The notes under the pieces were generated by a model. It was given only the letters and a program-made list of their open reading frames with translations, was not told the origin of the DNA and did not search any database. From Ceratotherium simum simum (taxonomy: Eukaryota > Chordata > Mammalia > Perissodactyla > Rhinocerotidae), in contig NW_004454171.1 in the NCBI RefSeq assembly GCF_000283155.1, positions 12,184,873 to 12,248,872 of the forward strand: a DNA stretch of 64,000 nucleotides, given 5' to 3'. Positions 12,716-23,234 of this stretch are shown piece by piece. The translations under genes and the position numbers were made by a program. Numbering within the stretch: position 1 is the stretch's first letter; the number at the start of each line of letters is the position of its first letter.

Positions 12716-12828
12716 TCAAGATTTGTCTGAAAGGCTGGTCACAGAGGTTTTCAATGATTATCTCTGGGTGGAAGGATTCTTTTTTATCATTGAAAATCTC
12801 TGTGACCATCCTTTCAGACAAATCTTGA
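12716..12828. repeat. Near-perfect foldback: 42-bp arms, 29-nt loop
   Basis: Left arm 12716-12757 and right arm 12787-12828 are reverse complements at 40 of 42 positions, starting TCAAGATTTGTCTGAAAGG and ending CCTTTCAGACAAATCTTGA. The loop (12758-12786) ends with AAGGATTCTTTTTTA, which is itself the complement of the AAAAAAGAATCCTT lying left of the neighbouring ERE (about 12491-12504). The layout fits a template-switch or inverted duplication of one segment, followed by ERE insertion. Confidence 0.9.
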
Positions 12829-13270
12829 TGCAGATTTGCATACACAAGATATGAATAACATTGTTCAATGTCACTGAATATATGTAGTCAATTATGTACA
12901 GTATTTCACTCCACAGAAGTAGCACAATTTATTTAACCAATCTCTATGAGTCTACTAGTGCCTCCCTGAGATATTGTTACTATTCTTTTGCTATTATAAA
13001 CAATGGTTTCATCATCTCTAATAGAGACATTCCCAACGTGGAAGAGTTTTGATTACAAATTTCTTAGATTGGATAGTTTGATGGAAGATGTGTATGCTGC
13101 TTTTCTGTAGCTGACTTCCTGCAGTGACCATAAAGTCTAGGATGATGGAGCCAGGTGAGGAGGCCACGCCCACATAGACTATTGTAGCCTTCTGGGCCTT
13201 TGAGAAGACATGCTTGAGGTTTGCATACAGCCTGGATCAGCGTGGATTCTGTAGGCTTCCTAGCCCAGTC

Positions 13271-13304
13271 GTCTGCCAAGGTGTTTCAGAGCCCCTTGGC
13301 AGAC
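13271..13304. repeat. Small perfect hairpin, 11-bp arms
   Basis: GTCTGCCAAGG (13271-13281) and CCTTGGCAGAC (13294-13304) are perfect inverted repeats around a 12-nt loop. It sits in unassigned, GC-richer sequence. Function unknown; it may be chance. Confidence 0.6.
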
Positions 13305-14276
13305 ATGAAGTGGCACTCTTGGGGCACATCAAATGAACAGTCTTGTCCTATTTTTGAAAGAATTCTCTAGCTTACCAATTTTGTTAGAAGAAAATTCACT
13401 AGTGATATATGTAGATAAGTTTTTTTTTTACTTTTGGCCTACAGAACGATTAGTGCTTGATTGCATACAGCCTCATATTTTATTCTCTGTGTTCCTAATT
13501 CTCAAGTCTCTTCTCTTCAGATTGTAAGCCCACAGGCTGGCTCTCCTGTTTGCATGTGGTTGTATCATTCTCTCCTCTCCACCACCAACCACCACCCACT
13601 GGCACATTACTGGTGTTCAAAAATGGTTGTTTGCTTCGAAGGTAAAAAGAAAAAAAATGCTAATATAAAAATCAAGAATAATGAAATGTTACGGACAGAA
13701 GATTATCTTTCTTCATGATGAGTTAGAAAGATTGTTTTGATAGTAACATATTTAATGGTTTAAATGAGAGAGGCCAGGAGGCATTAAACCCAGAGAAAAT
13801 TGCCAAAGTTTCAGAAGAAGGATGTGTGTTGCAAGTAGGAGAAATAAAAGAAGTTAATGACTCTTTCACTGAAAGAAAAAAAGAAAAAGGATATGATAAG
13901 GAATATGGTTGATCTTTGACAGCTAATAAACATAATTGCACTTCTTCTGCTATTACAAACCTTGGCTGTTGATTCCTAATTTAGAAGATTATACTTATTA
14001 AATGTTGATTTTTTAAAACATGTTTTAAGTGCTTAAAAATGAGAAAAAATTTAAGAATCATAACTTCTGTTATAAATGAACCATATTTCTTAATCTTATG
14101 AATTTTTAGTTATAAGATAATACAAATTCAAAAGAAAATAAGAATTATTTATAATAACTTATTTCTAAGCACAATTTTTTATCTTTATAATTACTTAATT
14201 TACATTTTCCTACTTAGGGAGTTATCTACTCTTATATTAATATTACCATTCATTTTCACCTCTGTCTATTGTTTAG

Positions 14277-14373
14277 CAGTCCGATGTTTGCACCTGTCAA
14301 TGAAGTAGCCACACAAAGACCGGCATGTGTATTCCGAGAAACTGGAATGTCAGCAGCTGACAAAACAAAATGA
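14277..14373 (+). CDS. Candidate exon or open stretch after a strong acceptor
   Basis: TTCACCTCTGTCTATTGTTTAG is a strong acceptor-like tract ending at 14276. Reading from 14278 gives SSPMFAPVNEVATQRPACVF-type sequence (about 31 codons) to a TGA at 14371-14373, with several CpG dinucleotides that are unusual in this AT-rich DNA. A clear donor is missing: GAA|GTAGCC and AAT|GTCAGC are the only possibilities and both are weak. Phase 2 entry does not connect simply to the phase-0 exon at 18597. It could be a terminal exon of an alternative transcript, a decayed exon, or chance. Confidence 0.17.
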
Positions 14374-14800
14374 CAGTTTAATGTGCACAGAGCCAGGATT
14401 CAATATAACGTGTTGCAGCAAAGTTGAAAGTTCAGCTCAAACTGGAGGGCAAACACTCTAGTCTACATGTGGTGCTTGGTTTTTAATGAAAAGAGACGCT
14501 GTCTTCGTCATTGTAAGAGTATTGTCTCTTGGAGAGACTGAATAATTATTTGCTCTACAGGAGATAGGCTTTACACAGTCTTATCTTTGGTTATTACAGA
14601 GTTGATCATTATGTAAAAGTCAGGAAAAGGGAGCCTTGAAAATTGGGACTAATTTTTACTGTACGCAAATTTAAACACAGAGTCTTTTTTATAAACTTTC
14701 AATTACTGATGTGACTTTGGGTATAGTGAAATAAATAAATACAAATGTCTTTCTACATGGAAATTTATTTTACCAATTTGTTTTTCTAACTTTCTGTGGA

Positions 14801-15031
14801 TTAATTTTTAGAAGTTGGGTTAATTTTCCCATTGGCATACTGGTACATGCCCTCCAAAGCTTGGGGCTTTACCCCGGTGATTTCCTTGGTCCATTCTTCT
14901 CCAAATGGTGGGGGACTCACTCCGTACTCCTGTGCCCTGGGCAGAGAGGCAGTCCAAGTGGATTGTGCCTTTTGTTTGAGAAAAAATAGGTAGAAGGATC
15001 CCCAAAAGTGTCTGTCTTCCAACAATGACAC
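14801..15031 (-). pseudogene. Possible processed-gene remnant, unrecognised
   Basis: A minus-strand frame of 76 codons ends EGMYQYANGKINPTSKN and contains a YGVSPPPFGEEWTKEITGVK block that looks protein-like (aromatic, Pro and charged residues in a non-repetitive pattern). The surrounding minus-strand sequence has no clear splice sites, and a second frame over the same bases is also open. It may be a fragment of a retroposed cDNA. I could not name a parent gene, and chance is possible. Confidence 0.2.
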
Positions 15032-15589
15032 TCGGTGACTCTCACTCTTTTAAAGCCAAGAAGGGCTAATGATAACAAAGACCTTTCACTGTTTTTGTTA
15101 AATTGGTGATGTTGTGCCTTAGGCTTTGTTTTGGGCTAACTTCTTATCACATGGGCCTCGGGAAGACTGAGCCCCTATCCTGGTGGTGGTAGGTGGTAGT
15201 TTCCTGTAGGAAGTTTGAGGTACTGTGTAGACAACTAAGGGAAACATTACTTGGGTAGCTCTAGGACCATCAAAGGGCTCTCCCGGACTGTGGGGACTGA
15301 TGGAGTCAGAGTCAGAGCTTAGAGAACTAAGGTAAGAGCAGTGGGTTAGGGCCCAGGTTCAGGATTAAGTCAGTCCTGAGAAATATCCGATCAGACAGGG
15401 ATAAATCAGAGCTACAGGTCAGCCACACCTGGGCACAGGCTTCCATCCCTGACCTTCTGCTTTTCTCTTTCTAGAAATTTCATGGAAGTCCTTATCCAAG
15501 TCTTTAGCTTCAAGTAATATACTGACGATGCCCCAATTACATCTCTAGGATATACCCCACTCCCACATTCCAGGCCCTTCTCCCAGTTG

Positions 15590-15925
15590 CCTATTGTGTG
15601 TCTTCATTTGAATGTGCCACGAGCATCTCAAACTCAAAATGTCTGAATCTGAATTTACCCAAAAAAGGGAAAACTAGCATACAAAATTGTCCCGATTCCT
15701 ATTATGTGTTTATCTTAGTGAATGGTGCCATTCTCCATCTGGTTGCCCAAATAAGAAATTACAGGCATTTCTCTTCTCACTCAAACAGTGCCCTAAATTC
15801 TGCCTCTTTCCTAATTCCTCTCAAATATGTCTCCTCTACTTCAGCCCTGTTCTCTTGTCTGTTGCTTCTCCAGTGCTTAGAATGTTTCCTGGCACATGGT
15901 AGGAAGTCAGTAAATATTTAGTGAG
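15590..15925 (+). mobile_element. L2 LINE fragment
   Basis: The + strand carries the characteristic old L2 text 'ctcaaactcaaaatgtctga', then 'agtgaatggtgccattctcc' and 'ctggttgcccaaataagaaa', and ends near 'tggcacatggtaggaagtca'. It is heavily diverged and 5'-truncated; the open frames within it are L2-derived. Confidence 0.7.
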
Positions 15926-16009
15926 TAAAAGAACAAACGAAGCCGTTGGCCCTGTAGGAAACAGTTAATTCAGGGCATAGACAAGAACTTAAAAGACATT
16001 TTAAAAATA

Positions 16010-16450
16010 AATACATTTTGGGAAACATTCGAGAGGAACTTTTATCCATTAAGCAAGGACAGGCTGCTATGAAAAAGGAACAGTCTGAGGAAAAGAACAA
16101 TTTCTTGGAAGTAACAAATAAAAAAAATGGCAATGGGCAGGCTGAGTCATAAAATTGACATAGCAGAACACCTAATTAACAGTCTGGAAGAGAAAGTGAA
16201 AAAAAGATCTCAGAACATAGTGCAAAATGGCAGACAGAAATCACAAGAAGAGTTAAAACACGGAGGATAGATCCAAGAGGTTGAATACTTTCTTAACAGA
16301 GTTTTAAGAAAGCAAAACAGATACAGTGGAAGTAAGACAGTAATAAAAGAAATAAAAGAACATTTCCATGAGCTAAGAGGAAAGAACATTAACATTCAGA
16401 TGGAAAGGCCCACCAAGCACTAAGCAGAATTAAAAAGAAAAGCAGAATAT
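16010..16450 (+). mobile_element. Possible HAL1/L1 ORF1-type fragment
   Basis: A-rich plus-strand sequence such as 'agaaagtgaaaaaaagatct' and 'gaaataaaagaacatttcca' resembles the ORF1 half of old L1 or HAL1 elements. No frame is intact. The assignment rests on composition and phrase-level resemblance only. Confidence 0.35.
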
Positions 16451-16469
16451 CTACTGTATTTTATCAAGT

Positions 16470-16665
16470 CTCAGATGCCACTGGTTGTAAGACACACTAT
16501 TATTTTATGTACCACTAGCAAGGAAAAACTGCTTTCAATTAAATCGTGACATACACACCAACTGTAAGACATCTCAATTTCAAAGATGTTAAAATGCTGA
16601 GTGCAACTGGAAATATGTGTCTTAGAATTGATGAAAACAGTAGGTACGTCCTGGTGAAATTTTAG
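16470..16665 (+). repeat. Dispersed repeat copy 1 of an unnamed family
   Basis: Contains '...aactgtaagacatctcaatt', 'aaagatgttaaaatgctgag' and 'atgtgtcttagaattgatga'. The same order of phrases recurs at 46010-46115, so this is a dispersed repeat present at least twice here. The two ends hold complementary 'gtaagac' and 'gtcttag' words, suggesting an old DNA transposon. Confidence 0.55.
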
Positions 16666-16922
16666 GTCTCTAAGAATTAAAAAGAGGGGAAAAGAAAAGT
16701 TTATCTACAATGGAACAAAAAAAGGAAACACTAATCTTCTCATCAGGGACACTGATTGCTACAAGAAAATAAAGCAAAGTTTTCAAAAGGAAAAAAAATG
16801 TTTGAGCCCTAATTCTTATATTGATTATATCAATTGAGTATGTAAGAAAAACAAAGATATTTTTGAACATGTAAAAACTCAAAAAGTTTTTCATTCACGG
16901 AACCTGTATGAAAAAAAATATT

Positions 16923-17166
16923 GGGGCTGGCCCCGTGGCACAGCGGTTAAGTTCGAGTGCTCCGCTTTGGCGGCCTGGGGTTCGCAGGTTTGGATCCCGG
17001 AGGCGGACCTACACACCGCTTGTCAAGCCATGCTGTGGCAGGCGTCCCACATATAAAGTAAAGGAAGATGGGCATGGATGTTAGCTCAGGGCCAATCTTC
17101 CTCAGCAAAAAGAGGAGGATTGGCAATAAAAGTTAGCTCAGGGCTGATCTTCCTCACCAAAAAAAT
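16923..17166 (+). mobile_element. ERE SINE
   Basis: A close match to the family pattern: GGGGCTGGCCCCGTGGCACA head, GGTTTGGATCC, two body repeats with 'gttagctcagggccaatctt' and 'gttagctcagggctgatctt', and an A-rich tail. Confidence 0.93.
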
Positions 17167-18596
17167 TAAAAAATAACTCGAGAAATATTCTAACCAAACA
17201 ATACGCAGGATGATATGGACACAGGAAAAAGAAGAAACCAGGTATGACTCAAGAGTGAGGGAAGCTAGAAAAAATTAAAAGTTGAAACATTAACTAAGCC
17301 TTGGAAGAGTCTCCTTTCAGCGCAAAGTTTAGTAACAAGTTTACATTTCCTTCTCTATGGATCCAGTTACACTACTCGGTCTTATAGTAAGTAACATTGA
17401 CATAAACACATTGTAAATGCTATTTACTAGATTTCTGCTTTTAGAAACAATGTATAGATAAAGCATGGAGGAGTTAATTATAGTTAGAGAACAATCTACA
17501 GATATTAACAATGTAAAAACATTCCTTCTAAAAACTGGGTGGTCGAGGGAGTGAAGAGTGTTGGGGAAAAAAAGCGCAAATAAATTTCCCATCTTTCACA
17601 GCAGGGAGCTATAACTCAAGATATAGAAGTTTACATGTATTGAAATTATAATAAAGGCAACCATGATAAGAGGGAAACATTTGCAAATAAAAATTCGGGC
17701 ATGTGTGAGAGAGAGAGAAGGTGGAAGATAATGTGTGCTCTAAATTCTTAATCTTTATTTGTGGGGAGTCTGAATCAATAAAGGCTATTATTTATTTATA
17801 ATGATAACAATGAGAAAAACTGAAGTAAACAAAACAAAACCCTTGGCTTCTGGGAAGTCAGAGTTTATGTTCATATCTACTGTTTGTAGTTTATTTTTAA
17901 AATATGTGCATGCATTATCTATCATTAAAAATCTAAAGTAATATGAATGAAGAAGTCAATAGGTTAGTATATAGAAATAAATAGTAATATATGGGAAGCA
18001 CCCAGCACGTAGCAGGCACCCAAGAAATTATAGTTTTTATGGCTGTTATTACAGATTTTGTTGTTTTTGTATGTGGCAGCTAATGTCAGCTGAGTTCTCT
18101 CTGCTCCTTCGGATGTAAGTAAAATTGGCTCAAACCCACCTTCTGTGCCATGTGGCAGCCTACAGCGTGTCCCACGGTTTCTGCAGATGCCCAGGGCATC
18201 TTCTGGCGGTTGTTGCTGTGTCTGGGCTCCTTCTTTCATTGAATTGAGTTTCTGAATCTCATTGAGCTCTGCTTGTCATCCCAGTTCATGTTTTGTTTAA
18301 TCAGACACTCAATTCAATCCAATTCTATGATTTCTACTAAAAGCACCCAGTCACACGACACCTTTGAATATGTAAGTTTGAGGAGGCTGAAGAAGGTAAG
18401 TGACAGGGACAGTTTACACCACCAAGATGCCATTTCAAATTGAATATCCGACATCTCCCCTTGGCACTGGTCACCCACGTTTTCACCACACGCTAGCACT
18501 GCAGTCTTGTGGTCTTGCCTGGCCATTCTCTCCTTCTCTCTCTCTCTTCTCAGCCCTCAGTTCTGATTGCTCGGTTCCTTTTACTTTGTCCTGCAG
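17167..18596. other. Unassigned sequence upstream of the first clear exon
   Basis: No recognisable gene or repeat, apart from a short MIR-like end at about 17995-18035 ('cagcacgtagcaggcaccca'). The part closest to 18597 carries the branch and pyrimidine-tract region of that exon's acceptor. No promoter or CpG island is visible, consistent with the gene starting further upstream. Confidence 0.35.
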
Positions 18597-18752
18597 AGCC
18601 CTGTAGCTCCTACTCCCAGAGCTGGCTCGAGGTCCAGCTCCAGATCCGGCTCCAGAGCTGGCTCCAGACCTGACGCCAGGCGCTCCACGGCAGAGCCCAC
18701 CCCACCAGGACAGTCAACAGATCAAGGGCCTATTGTAGAGAAAGTAGTGACG
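18597..18752 (+). CDS. Internal coding exon: Gly/Ser/Arg-rich linker of an unrecognised coiled-coil protein
   Basis: This 156-nt exon (52 codons, phase 0 at both ends) follows a pyrimidine-rich tract and a clean CAG acceptor, and ends ACG|GTAAAA. It is the only strongly coding-looking stretch for many kilobases. It encodes a low-complexity basic linker with repeated Gly-Ser-Arg steps (RAGSRSSSRSGSRAGSR), then a Pro/Thr/Ser-rich segment and a final IVEKVVT. The composition is GC-richer than its surroundings. It joins in frame to the exon at 19189. Such linkers are usually disordered and often flank coiled coils in cytoskeletal or centrosomal proteins, which is inference only. Similar GSR repeats occur near the C-termini of the spectraplakins MACF1 and DST, but the following exons do not fit those proteins. 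The upstream exon that must feed it was not identified with confidence. Confidence 0.78.
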
Positions 18753-19188
18753 GTAAAACGATTTTTACATTCAGTATATTTTCTCATTGCTGTCTGCTTT
18801 CTTCATCATCGGAGCGGTATAGTAGTGAAAATTCATCTTAATGATCATTTAAAATAAAAGGTTTTTTTAGGGCTTGTGACTTCACTGGGTGATAACTGTC
18901 CACTTCATTAAAAAAAAGTATAATGGTAAAATTTGACCAATATACAAGTACAGAGTAATTAAAAAATAGTAGTAAGAAAGTTGGTTTTAATGGGCTGTAA
19001 TTGTCCAAATGCAAATACAGTGTGTAAACACTAGATTTATAAATTAGATAAGGCAGAGGAGACCCCTGTGGGACTATGGTTGGTGTATTTCAAGTGTCAG
19101 TTGCCTTTCGATAAGCTGCAGAAAAACATCATCTTTAGGCATTGATTTAAAATGTTTATTTACCTTTATTTATTTATTTTTTTGCCAG

Positions 19189-19230
19189 GTTAGGTATGCA
19201 ACACCGGTTGTGGTGCATAAAGAAAAGACG
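19189..19230 (+). CDS. Internal coding exon, 14 codons (VRYATPVVVHKEKT)
   Basis: A T-rich tract ends in TTGCCAG and is followed by 42 nt open in phase 0, ending AAGACG|GTAAAA. The donor is almost identical to that of the preceding exon (GTGACG|GTAAAA). The encoded peptide is VRYATPVVVHKEKT, with no stop. It joins in frame to the exons at 18597 and 20219. On its own a 14-codon exon is weak evidence; the matching phases, the spacing (436-nt intron upstream, 988-nt intron downstream) and both splice signals make it convincing. The downstream intron contains a minus-strand ERE SINE. No domain can be assigned. Confidence 0.72.
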
Positions 19231-19854
19231 GTAAAACAATCAGTGGCTATGGTATAATAATGACTAATATGACCATTATTAATCTAATTATTGTTTATAT
19301 TGTTGTGGGCTATTCTTAAAAAGTAGCAATGATTTTGAAAGCTATACCAAGAATCAGTCTTAGGGAGAGATAGAGGACCCGATTGCCTCTAGAGTATGAT
19401 TCTGGGATACGTTCCTGCTGCACCCAAAGAAATCTCTCTCATTTATTACATGCACAATTCCACTGTTAGAGATTCATTCATTTGGCTAAACATTGTCCCC
19501 TTGTAAAATATAAACCTTACTGAGAAATGACATAAAGCTCCAATGTGGTTGAGTTGGTCAGATCCTTTCCTGAGGACAGTTTTGATAGAAAGAGGAAATA
19601 GAATAACTGGGGACAACTGCAGCCTGTGATGAAGAGCTGGAGAGGCCACAAGTAGGAGAGGGAAAACAAGATTTAGAAAAAAGGATACCTAGTAGGGGGG
19701 GAGTGATGAAAATAAATTTTAGTTGCTTCATAGTATTGTCTAGAGCTGGCTGCCTTTAAGTGAATCATTTACAGGAAATGGAGGCATAAAATCTTAAATT
19801 CTTCCATTTTATGAGAATTTGCAAGTCAATGTAATGCATTGTTCCCTTGAATGA

Positions 19855-20093
19855 TTTTTTTTTTTTTTGGTGGGGAAGATGAGCCCTGAGCTAACATCTA
19901 TGCCAATCCTCCCCTTTTTGCCAGAGGAAGATTGGTCCTGGGCTAACATCCATGCCCATCTTCCTCTACTTTATATGGGATGCCGCCACAGCATGGCCTG
20001 ACAAGCGGTGCGTCAGTGCACGCCCGGAATCTGAACCCAGGCCACCAGCAGCGGAGCGAGCACACTTAATGGCTACGCTATGGGGCCGGCCCC
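19855..20093 (-). mobile_element. ERE SINE in the 19230-20219 intron
   Basis: The reverse complement of the family: a T-run, then 'gagccctgagctaacatcta', and a terminal GGGGCCGGCCCCC. Near-identical target duplications (about GAATGATTTTT and AAATGATTTTT) lie at about 19850 and 20096. It is antisense within the intron just upstream of the coiled-coil exon. Confidence 0.92.
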
Positions 20094-20218
20094 CTCAAAT
20101 GATTTTTGATAGTAGTTAGACTATGCGCGCTATTTAATAGAAATAGTCTTGCAGATTTATGGAGAAACTGGATGTCTTGTTCATGTAATTAACTTTGTGA
20201 TGTGTTTTCTATTGAAAG

Positions 20219-20298
20219 ACTGAAAACAAACGTTTTCTGGAGGAGCAAATAGAAATATTAAAGGCTAATTTAGAGAATGAGAAAAAGAAGACAGAAAG
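20219..20298 (+). CDS. Internal coding exon: start of a coiled-coil segment
   Basis: This 80-nt exon follows the acceptor TTTTCTATTGAAAG and ends GAAAG|GTACTG. It is open in the frame delivered by the preceding exon and ends with two bases of a codon. It encodes TENKRFLEEQIEILKANLEN followed by EKKKTE and the first two bases of an Arg codon. Leu/Ile/Phe residues recur at roughly heptad spacing among Glu and Lys, as expected for a parallel coiled coil. Only 74 nt of intron separate it from the next exon, so the two form a tight exon pair. The function is unknown; a structural or scaffold role is inferred from the coiled-coil pattern alone. Confidence 0.78.
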
Positions 20299-20372
20299 GT
20301 ACTGGTAATAATGATTCATAATTGTTCATTTGTAGCTAATACAATATTTAACCATCTACAAATCTATTACAG

Positions 20373-20438
20373 GTTTAGGAAGGAATCAGAACGGATAAAC
20401 AAAATCTGGGAAAGGAAATTCTTTGTTCTCAGGAACAG
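20373..20438 (+). CDS. Internal coding exon: continuation of the coiled coil
   Basis: This 66-nt exon starts after ATCTATTACAG. Its first base completes the Arg codon begun at 20298. It reads FRKESERINKIWERKFFVLR followed by Asn and two bases of the next codon, then the donor ACAG|GTATAG. Together with the preceding exon it gives about 48 residues of uninterrupted charged, Leu/Ile-spaced sequence. The phase leaving this exon is 2. The exon at 48385 is open only in phase 0, so at least one exon with the complementary phase must lie between them. No such exon could be picked out with confidence in the repeat-filled 28-kb interval. Confidence 0.76.
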
Positions 20439-21053
20439 GTATAGTGTAGTGATATATACAAATTCTATTTATAAAAATGTAACTATCTTTTAAGGAAATT
20501 GGGAGCCTTGTATTTTTCTGTACATATTAACTAAGATAAAATACCCTTGTGCACTTTTAATAAGAAATGTAAAATAATTGGCCTAAAATAGAAGAGTAGT
20601 CAAAGTTACTTCGAAGAAAAAATAATTCAAGTATCTGTTTCATTCCCCATATCAGTGTTTCAACTTTAAAGGTCAACAGGACAGACAGACTCTCTTGATA
20701 CCTGGTCTAATTAGACCTACACAGTTGCTTCCCCCACCAGGCTATTAAAACGTCCTTCGGCTCATTTGCACATAATAATGTTTAACTGGTCTTTATCTTC
20801 TTTGTAAAATTGCTTTATATACTAGATCCTCTTCCCTTTTCCAGACAAAACAACACCACCTCCTTAATTCTCAGATCTATTTCTCATTCACATAAACATT
20901 TTAGTTTCTCTTCCCTGTGTTATCTTTGTCTTTCTAAAAATGGAGAAAGTGACACTGGAAAATTCTGAAAAGACTAAAAGCAATGCTAAGTAGAGAAAAT
21001 TGCCTACTTTTTTCCCCTTGTCCTAACATGTTCATGTTAAAAATCTATATTCT

Positions 21054-21358
21054 GGAGCCGGCCCCGTGGCTTAGCTGTTAAGTGCATGCACTTGGCTACT
21101 GGCGGCCCAGGTTCGGATCCAGGTGCGCACTGACTCACCACTTGTCCGGCCAAGCTGAGGTGGCGTCCCACATACAGCAACTAGAAGGATGTGCAACTAT
21201 GACATACAACTATCTACTGGGGCTTTGGGGAGAAAAAGGGAAAATAAAGGAGGAGGATTGGCAATAGATGTTAGCTCAGGGCCGGTCTTCCTCAGCAAAA
21301 AGAGGAGGATTATCATGGATGTTAGCTCAGGGCTGATCTTCCTCACCAAAAAAAAAAA
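21054..21358 (+). mobile_element. ERE SINE, long variant with internal extra segment
   Basis: The head is GGAGCCGGCCCCGTGGCTTA and the target duplication AAAAATCTATATTCT is exact at 21039-21053 and 21359-21373. Between the 'cgtcccacata' block and the usual body there is an extra segment of about 65 nt (about 21175-21245, including 'aactagaaggatgtgcaact'). The copy at 49781-50057 carries the same segment, so it marks a subfamily rather than a private insertion. Confidence 0.95.
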
Positions 21359-21794
21359 AAAAATCTATATTCTATTCTCTTGTTTCTGCCGTAATTTCTC
21401 CCGGATTCTCTTCTTTGTCACATATTGGAAGTTGCTTTGCAAGATTTCCTCATAGTCAAGCATCATTCAAGACAAGACGGGTTCAGTTTTGGTCTGATGT
21501 CATAGGTCAAGCTTGAGGTCACACATGACTTCATGGGACGATAATGCCCAACGTTTGCTCTGCATTTCATAAGCAAACATTGTGTATTATATGTGTGTGT
21601 GTAGAAAATTCTATACACTGCTGTATACATTACACTGAAATAATCCTCGATGGCACACCAAGAATTCACATGACAGAAACACCACCAGATGGTGACTGAG
21701 AGATCTCCTCCTTGTGCTAAAACATGCTGCTTTGCACTCCTGCTTGTGTTTCACATCTGTGCTGATAACTACTCTGTGCTCTGAAAAAGGTGCA

Positions 21795-22810
21795 TTTTTT
21801 TTCAATTATTTTATCAAGGTCATATTGGCTTATAACATTGTGTAATTTCAGGTCTACATTATTGTTTGTCAGTTTCTGTATAGACTGCATCGTGCTCACC
21901 ACCAATAGTCTAGTTTTTATCTATCATCACACACATGTGCCCCTTTACCCCTTTCACCCACCCCCCACCCCTTCCCCTCTGGTAACCACTAATCTGTTCT
22001 CCTTATCCATGTGTTTGTTTATCTTCCACATATGAGTGAAATCAGGCAGCATTTGTCTTTCTCTCTCTGGCTTATTTCGCTTAATATAATACCCTCAAGG
22101 TCCATCCATGTTGTTGTAAATAGGACGATTTTGTCTTTTTTAAGGCTGAGTAGTATTCCGTAGTGTGTGTGTGTGTATATATATACCACATCTTCTTTAT
22201 CCAATCATCTGTCGATGGACACTTGGGTTGCTTCCACATCTTGGCTGTTGTGAATAATGCTTCAGTGAACATAGGGGTGCATAAGTCTCTTTGAATTGTT
22301 GATTTCATGTTCTTTGGATAAATATCCAGTAGTGGGATAGCTGCATCATATGATATTTCTATTTTTAATTTTTTGAGAACTCTCCATGCTGTTTTCCACA
22401 GTGGCTGCGCCAGTTTGTATTCCCACCAGCAGTGTATGAGGATTCCCTTTTCTCCACATCCTCTCCAACATTTGTTATTTCTCATCTTGTTCATTATAGC
22501 CATTCTGACAGGTGTAGGGTGATATCTCATTGTAGTTTTGATTTGCATTTCCCTGACAATTAGTGATGTTGAACATCCTTTCGTGTGCCTGTTGGCCATC
22601 TGTATATCTTCTTTGGAAAAATGTCTGTTCAGATCCTCTGCCCCATTTGTTGATCAGATTGCTTGGTTTTTTGTTGTTGAGTTGTATGAGTTCTTTATAT
22701 ATTTTAGAAATTAACCGCTTGTCAGATATATGATTTGCAAATATTTTCTCCCAGTTGGTGGGTTATCTTTTCGTTTTGTTCATGGTTTCCTTTGCCTTGC
22801 CAAAGCTCTT
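21795..22810 (-). mobile_element. L1 LINE 3' part, antisense
   Basis: The minus strand encodes the C-terminal region of L1 ORF2p over 22081-22599 (172 codons, with [20 protein letters not shown] and [24 protein letters not shown] blocks typical of the family), followed by the 3' UTR toward 21795. It is 5'-truncated at about 22810, where homology stops abruptly. A short (TG)n(TA)n run lies near 22165-22185. Confidence 0.92.
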
Positions 22811-23040
22811 TAGTCTGATGTAGTCCCCAAAAATGTGCGTATTAATACCTGCCCTAACTACCTCCACAGTTATTATAAGGACAGAATATAAATACAGGTG
22901 AAACGAGACTGAGAACAAAGGAAAGCTTAAACACGCACTTAATTTCGTTTCCCCACACATGGATTTTGGACTATCTCTGAAACTGCGTAGAATGTCTTTC
23001 TCTTACTTATTTCTGTGGGGTTCACTTTCTTTCTTTGTTT

Positions 23041-23234
23041 CTTTTTTTTGTGTGTGTGAAGAAGATTGGCCCTGGGCTAACATCCGTGCCCATCTTCCTC
23101 TACTTTATATGAGACACTGCCACAGCATGGTTTGATGAACGGTGCGTTGGTGCGCACCCGGGATCCGAACTTGCAAACTCCGGGCGCCAAAGCAGAGTGC
23201 GCGAACTTAAGTGCTATGCCACCGGGCTGGCCCC
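23041..23234 (-). mobile_element. ERE SINE, short form
   Basis: Reverse complement of the family with a poly-T tail, one body unit, a GGATCCGAAC B-box complement and a terminal GGGCTGGCCCC. A short repeated TCACTTTC on both sides is compatible with a target duplication. Confidence 0.9.

Larger units (their letters stand above)
12845..15580. other. Unassigned sequence with possible old LINE scraps
   Basis: 12850-13020 vaguely resembles an antisense old L1 3' region. 13440-13630 ends like an L2 3' tail in plus orientation ('attgtaagcccacaggctgg', 'ggcacattactggtg'). Neither is certain. 13640-14270 and 14380-14800 show nothing recognisable. The candidate exon at 14277 and the minus-strand open frame at 14801-15031 lie here. 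Confidence 0.35.

Noticed and set aside
18597..18752. Identity as the MACF1 or DST C-terminal GSR region
   Set aside because: The Gly-Ser-Arg steps are similar, but the following coiled-coil exons and phases do not fit those proteins.
22081..22599. 172-codon minus frame as a host gene
   Set aside because: It is the C-terminal region of L1 ORF2p followed by an L1 3' UTR.
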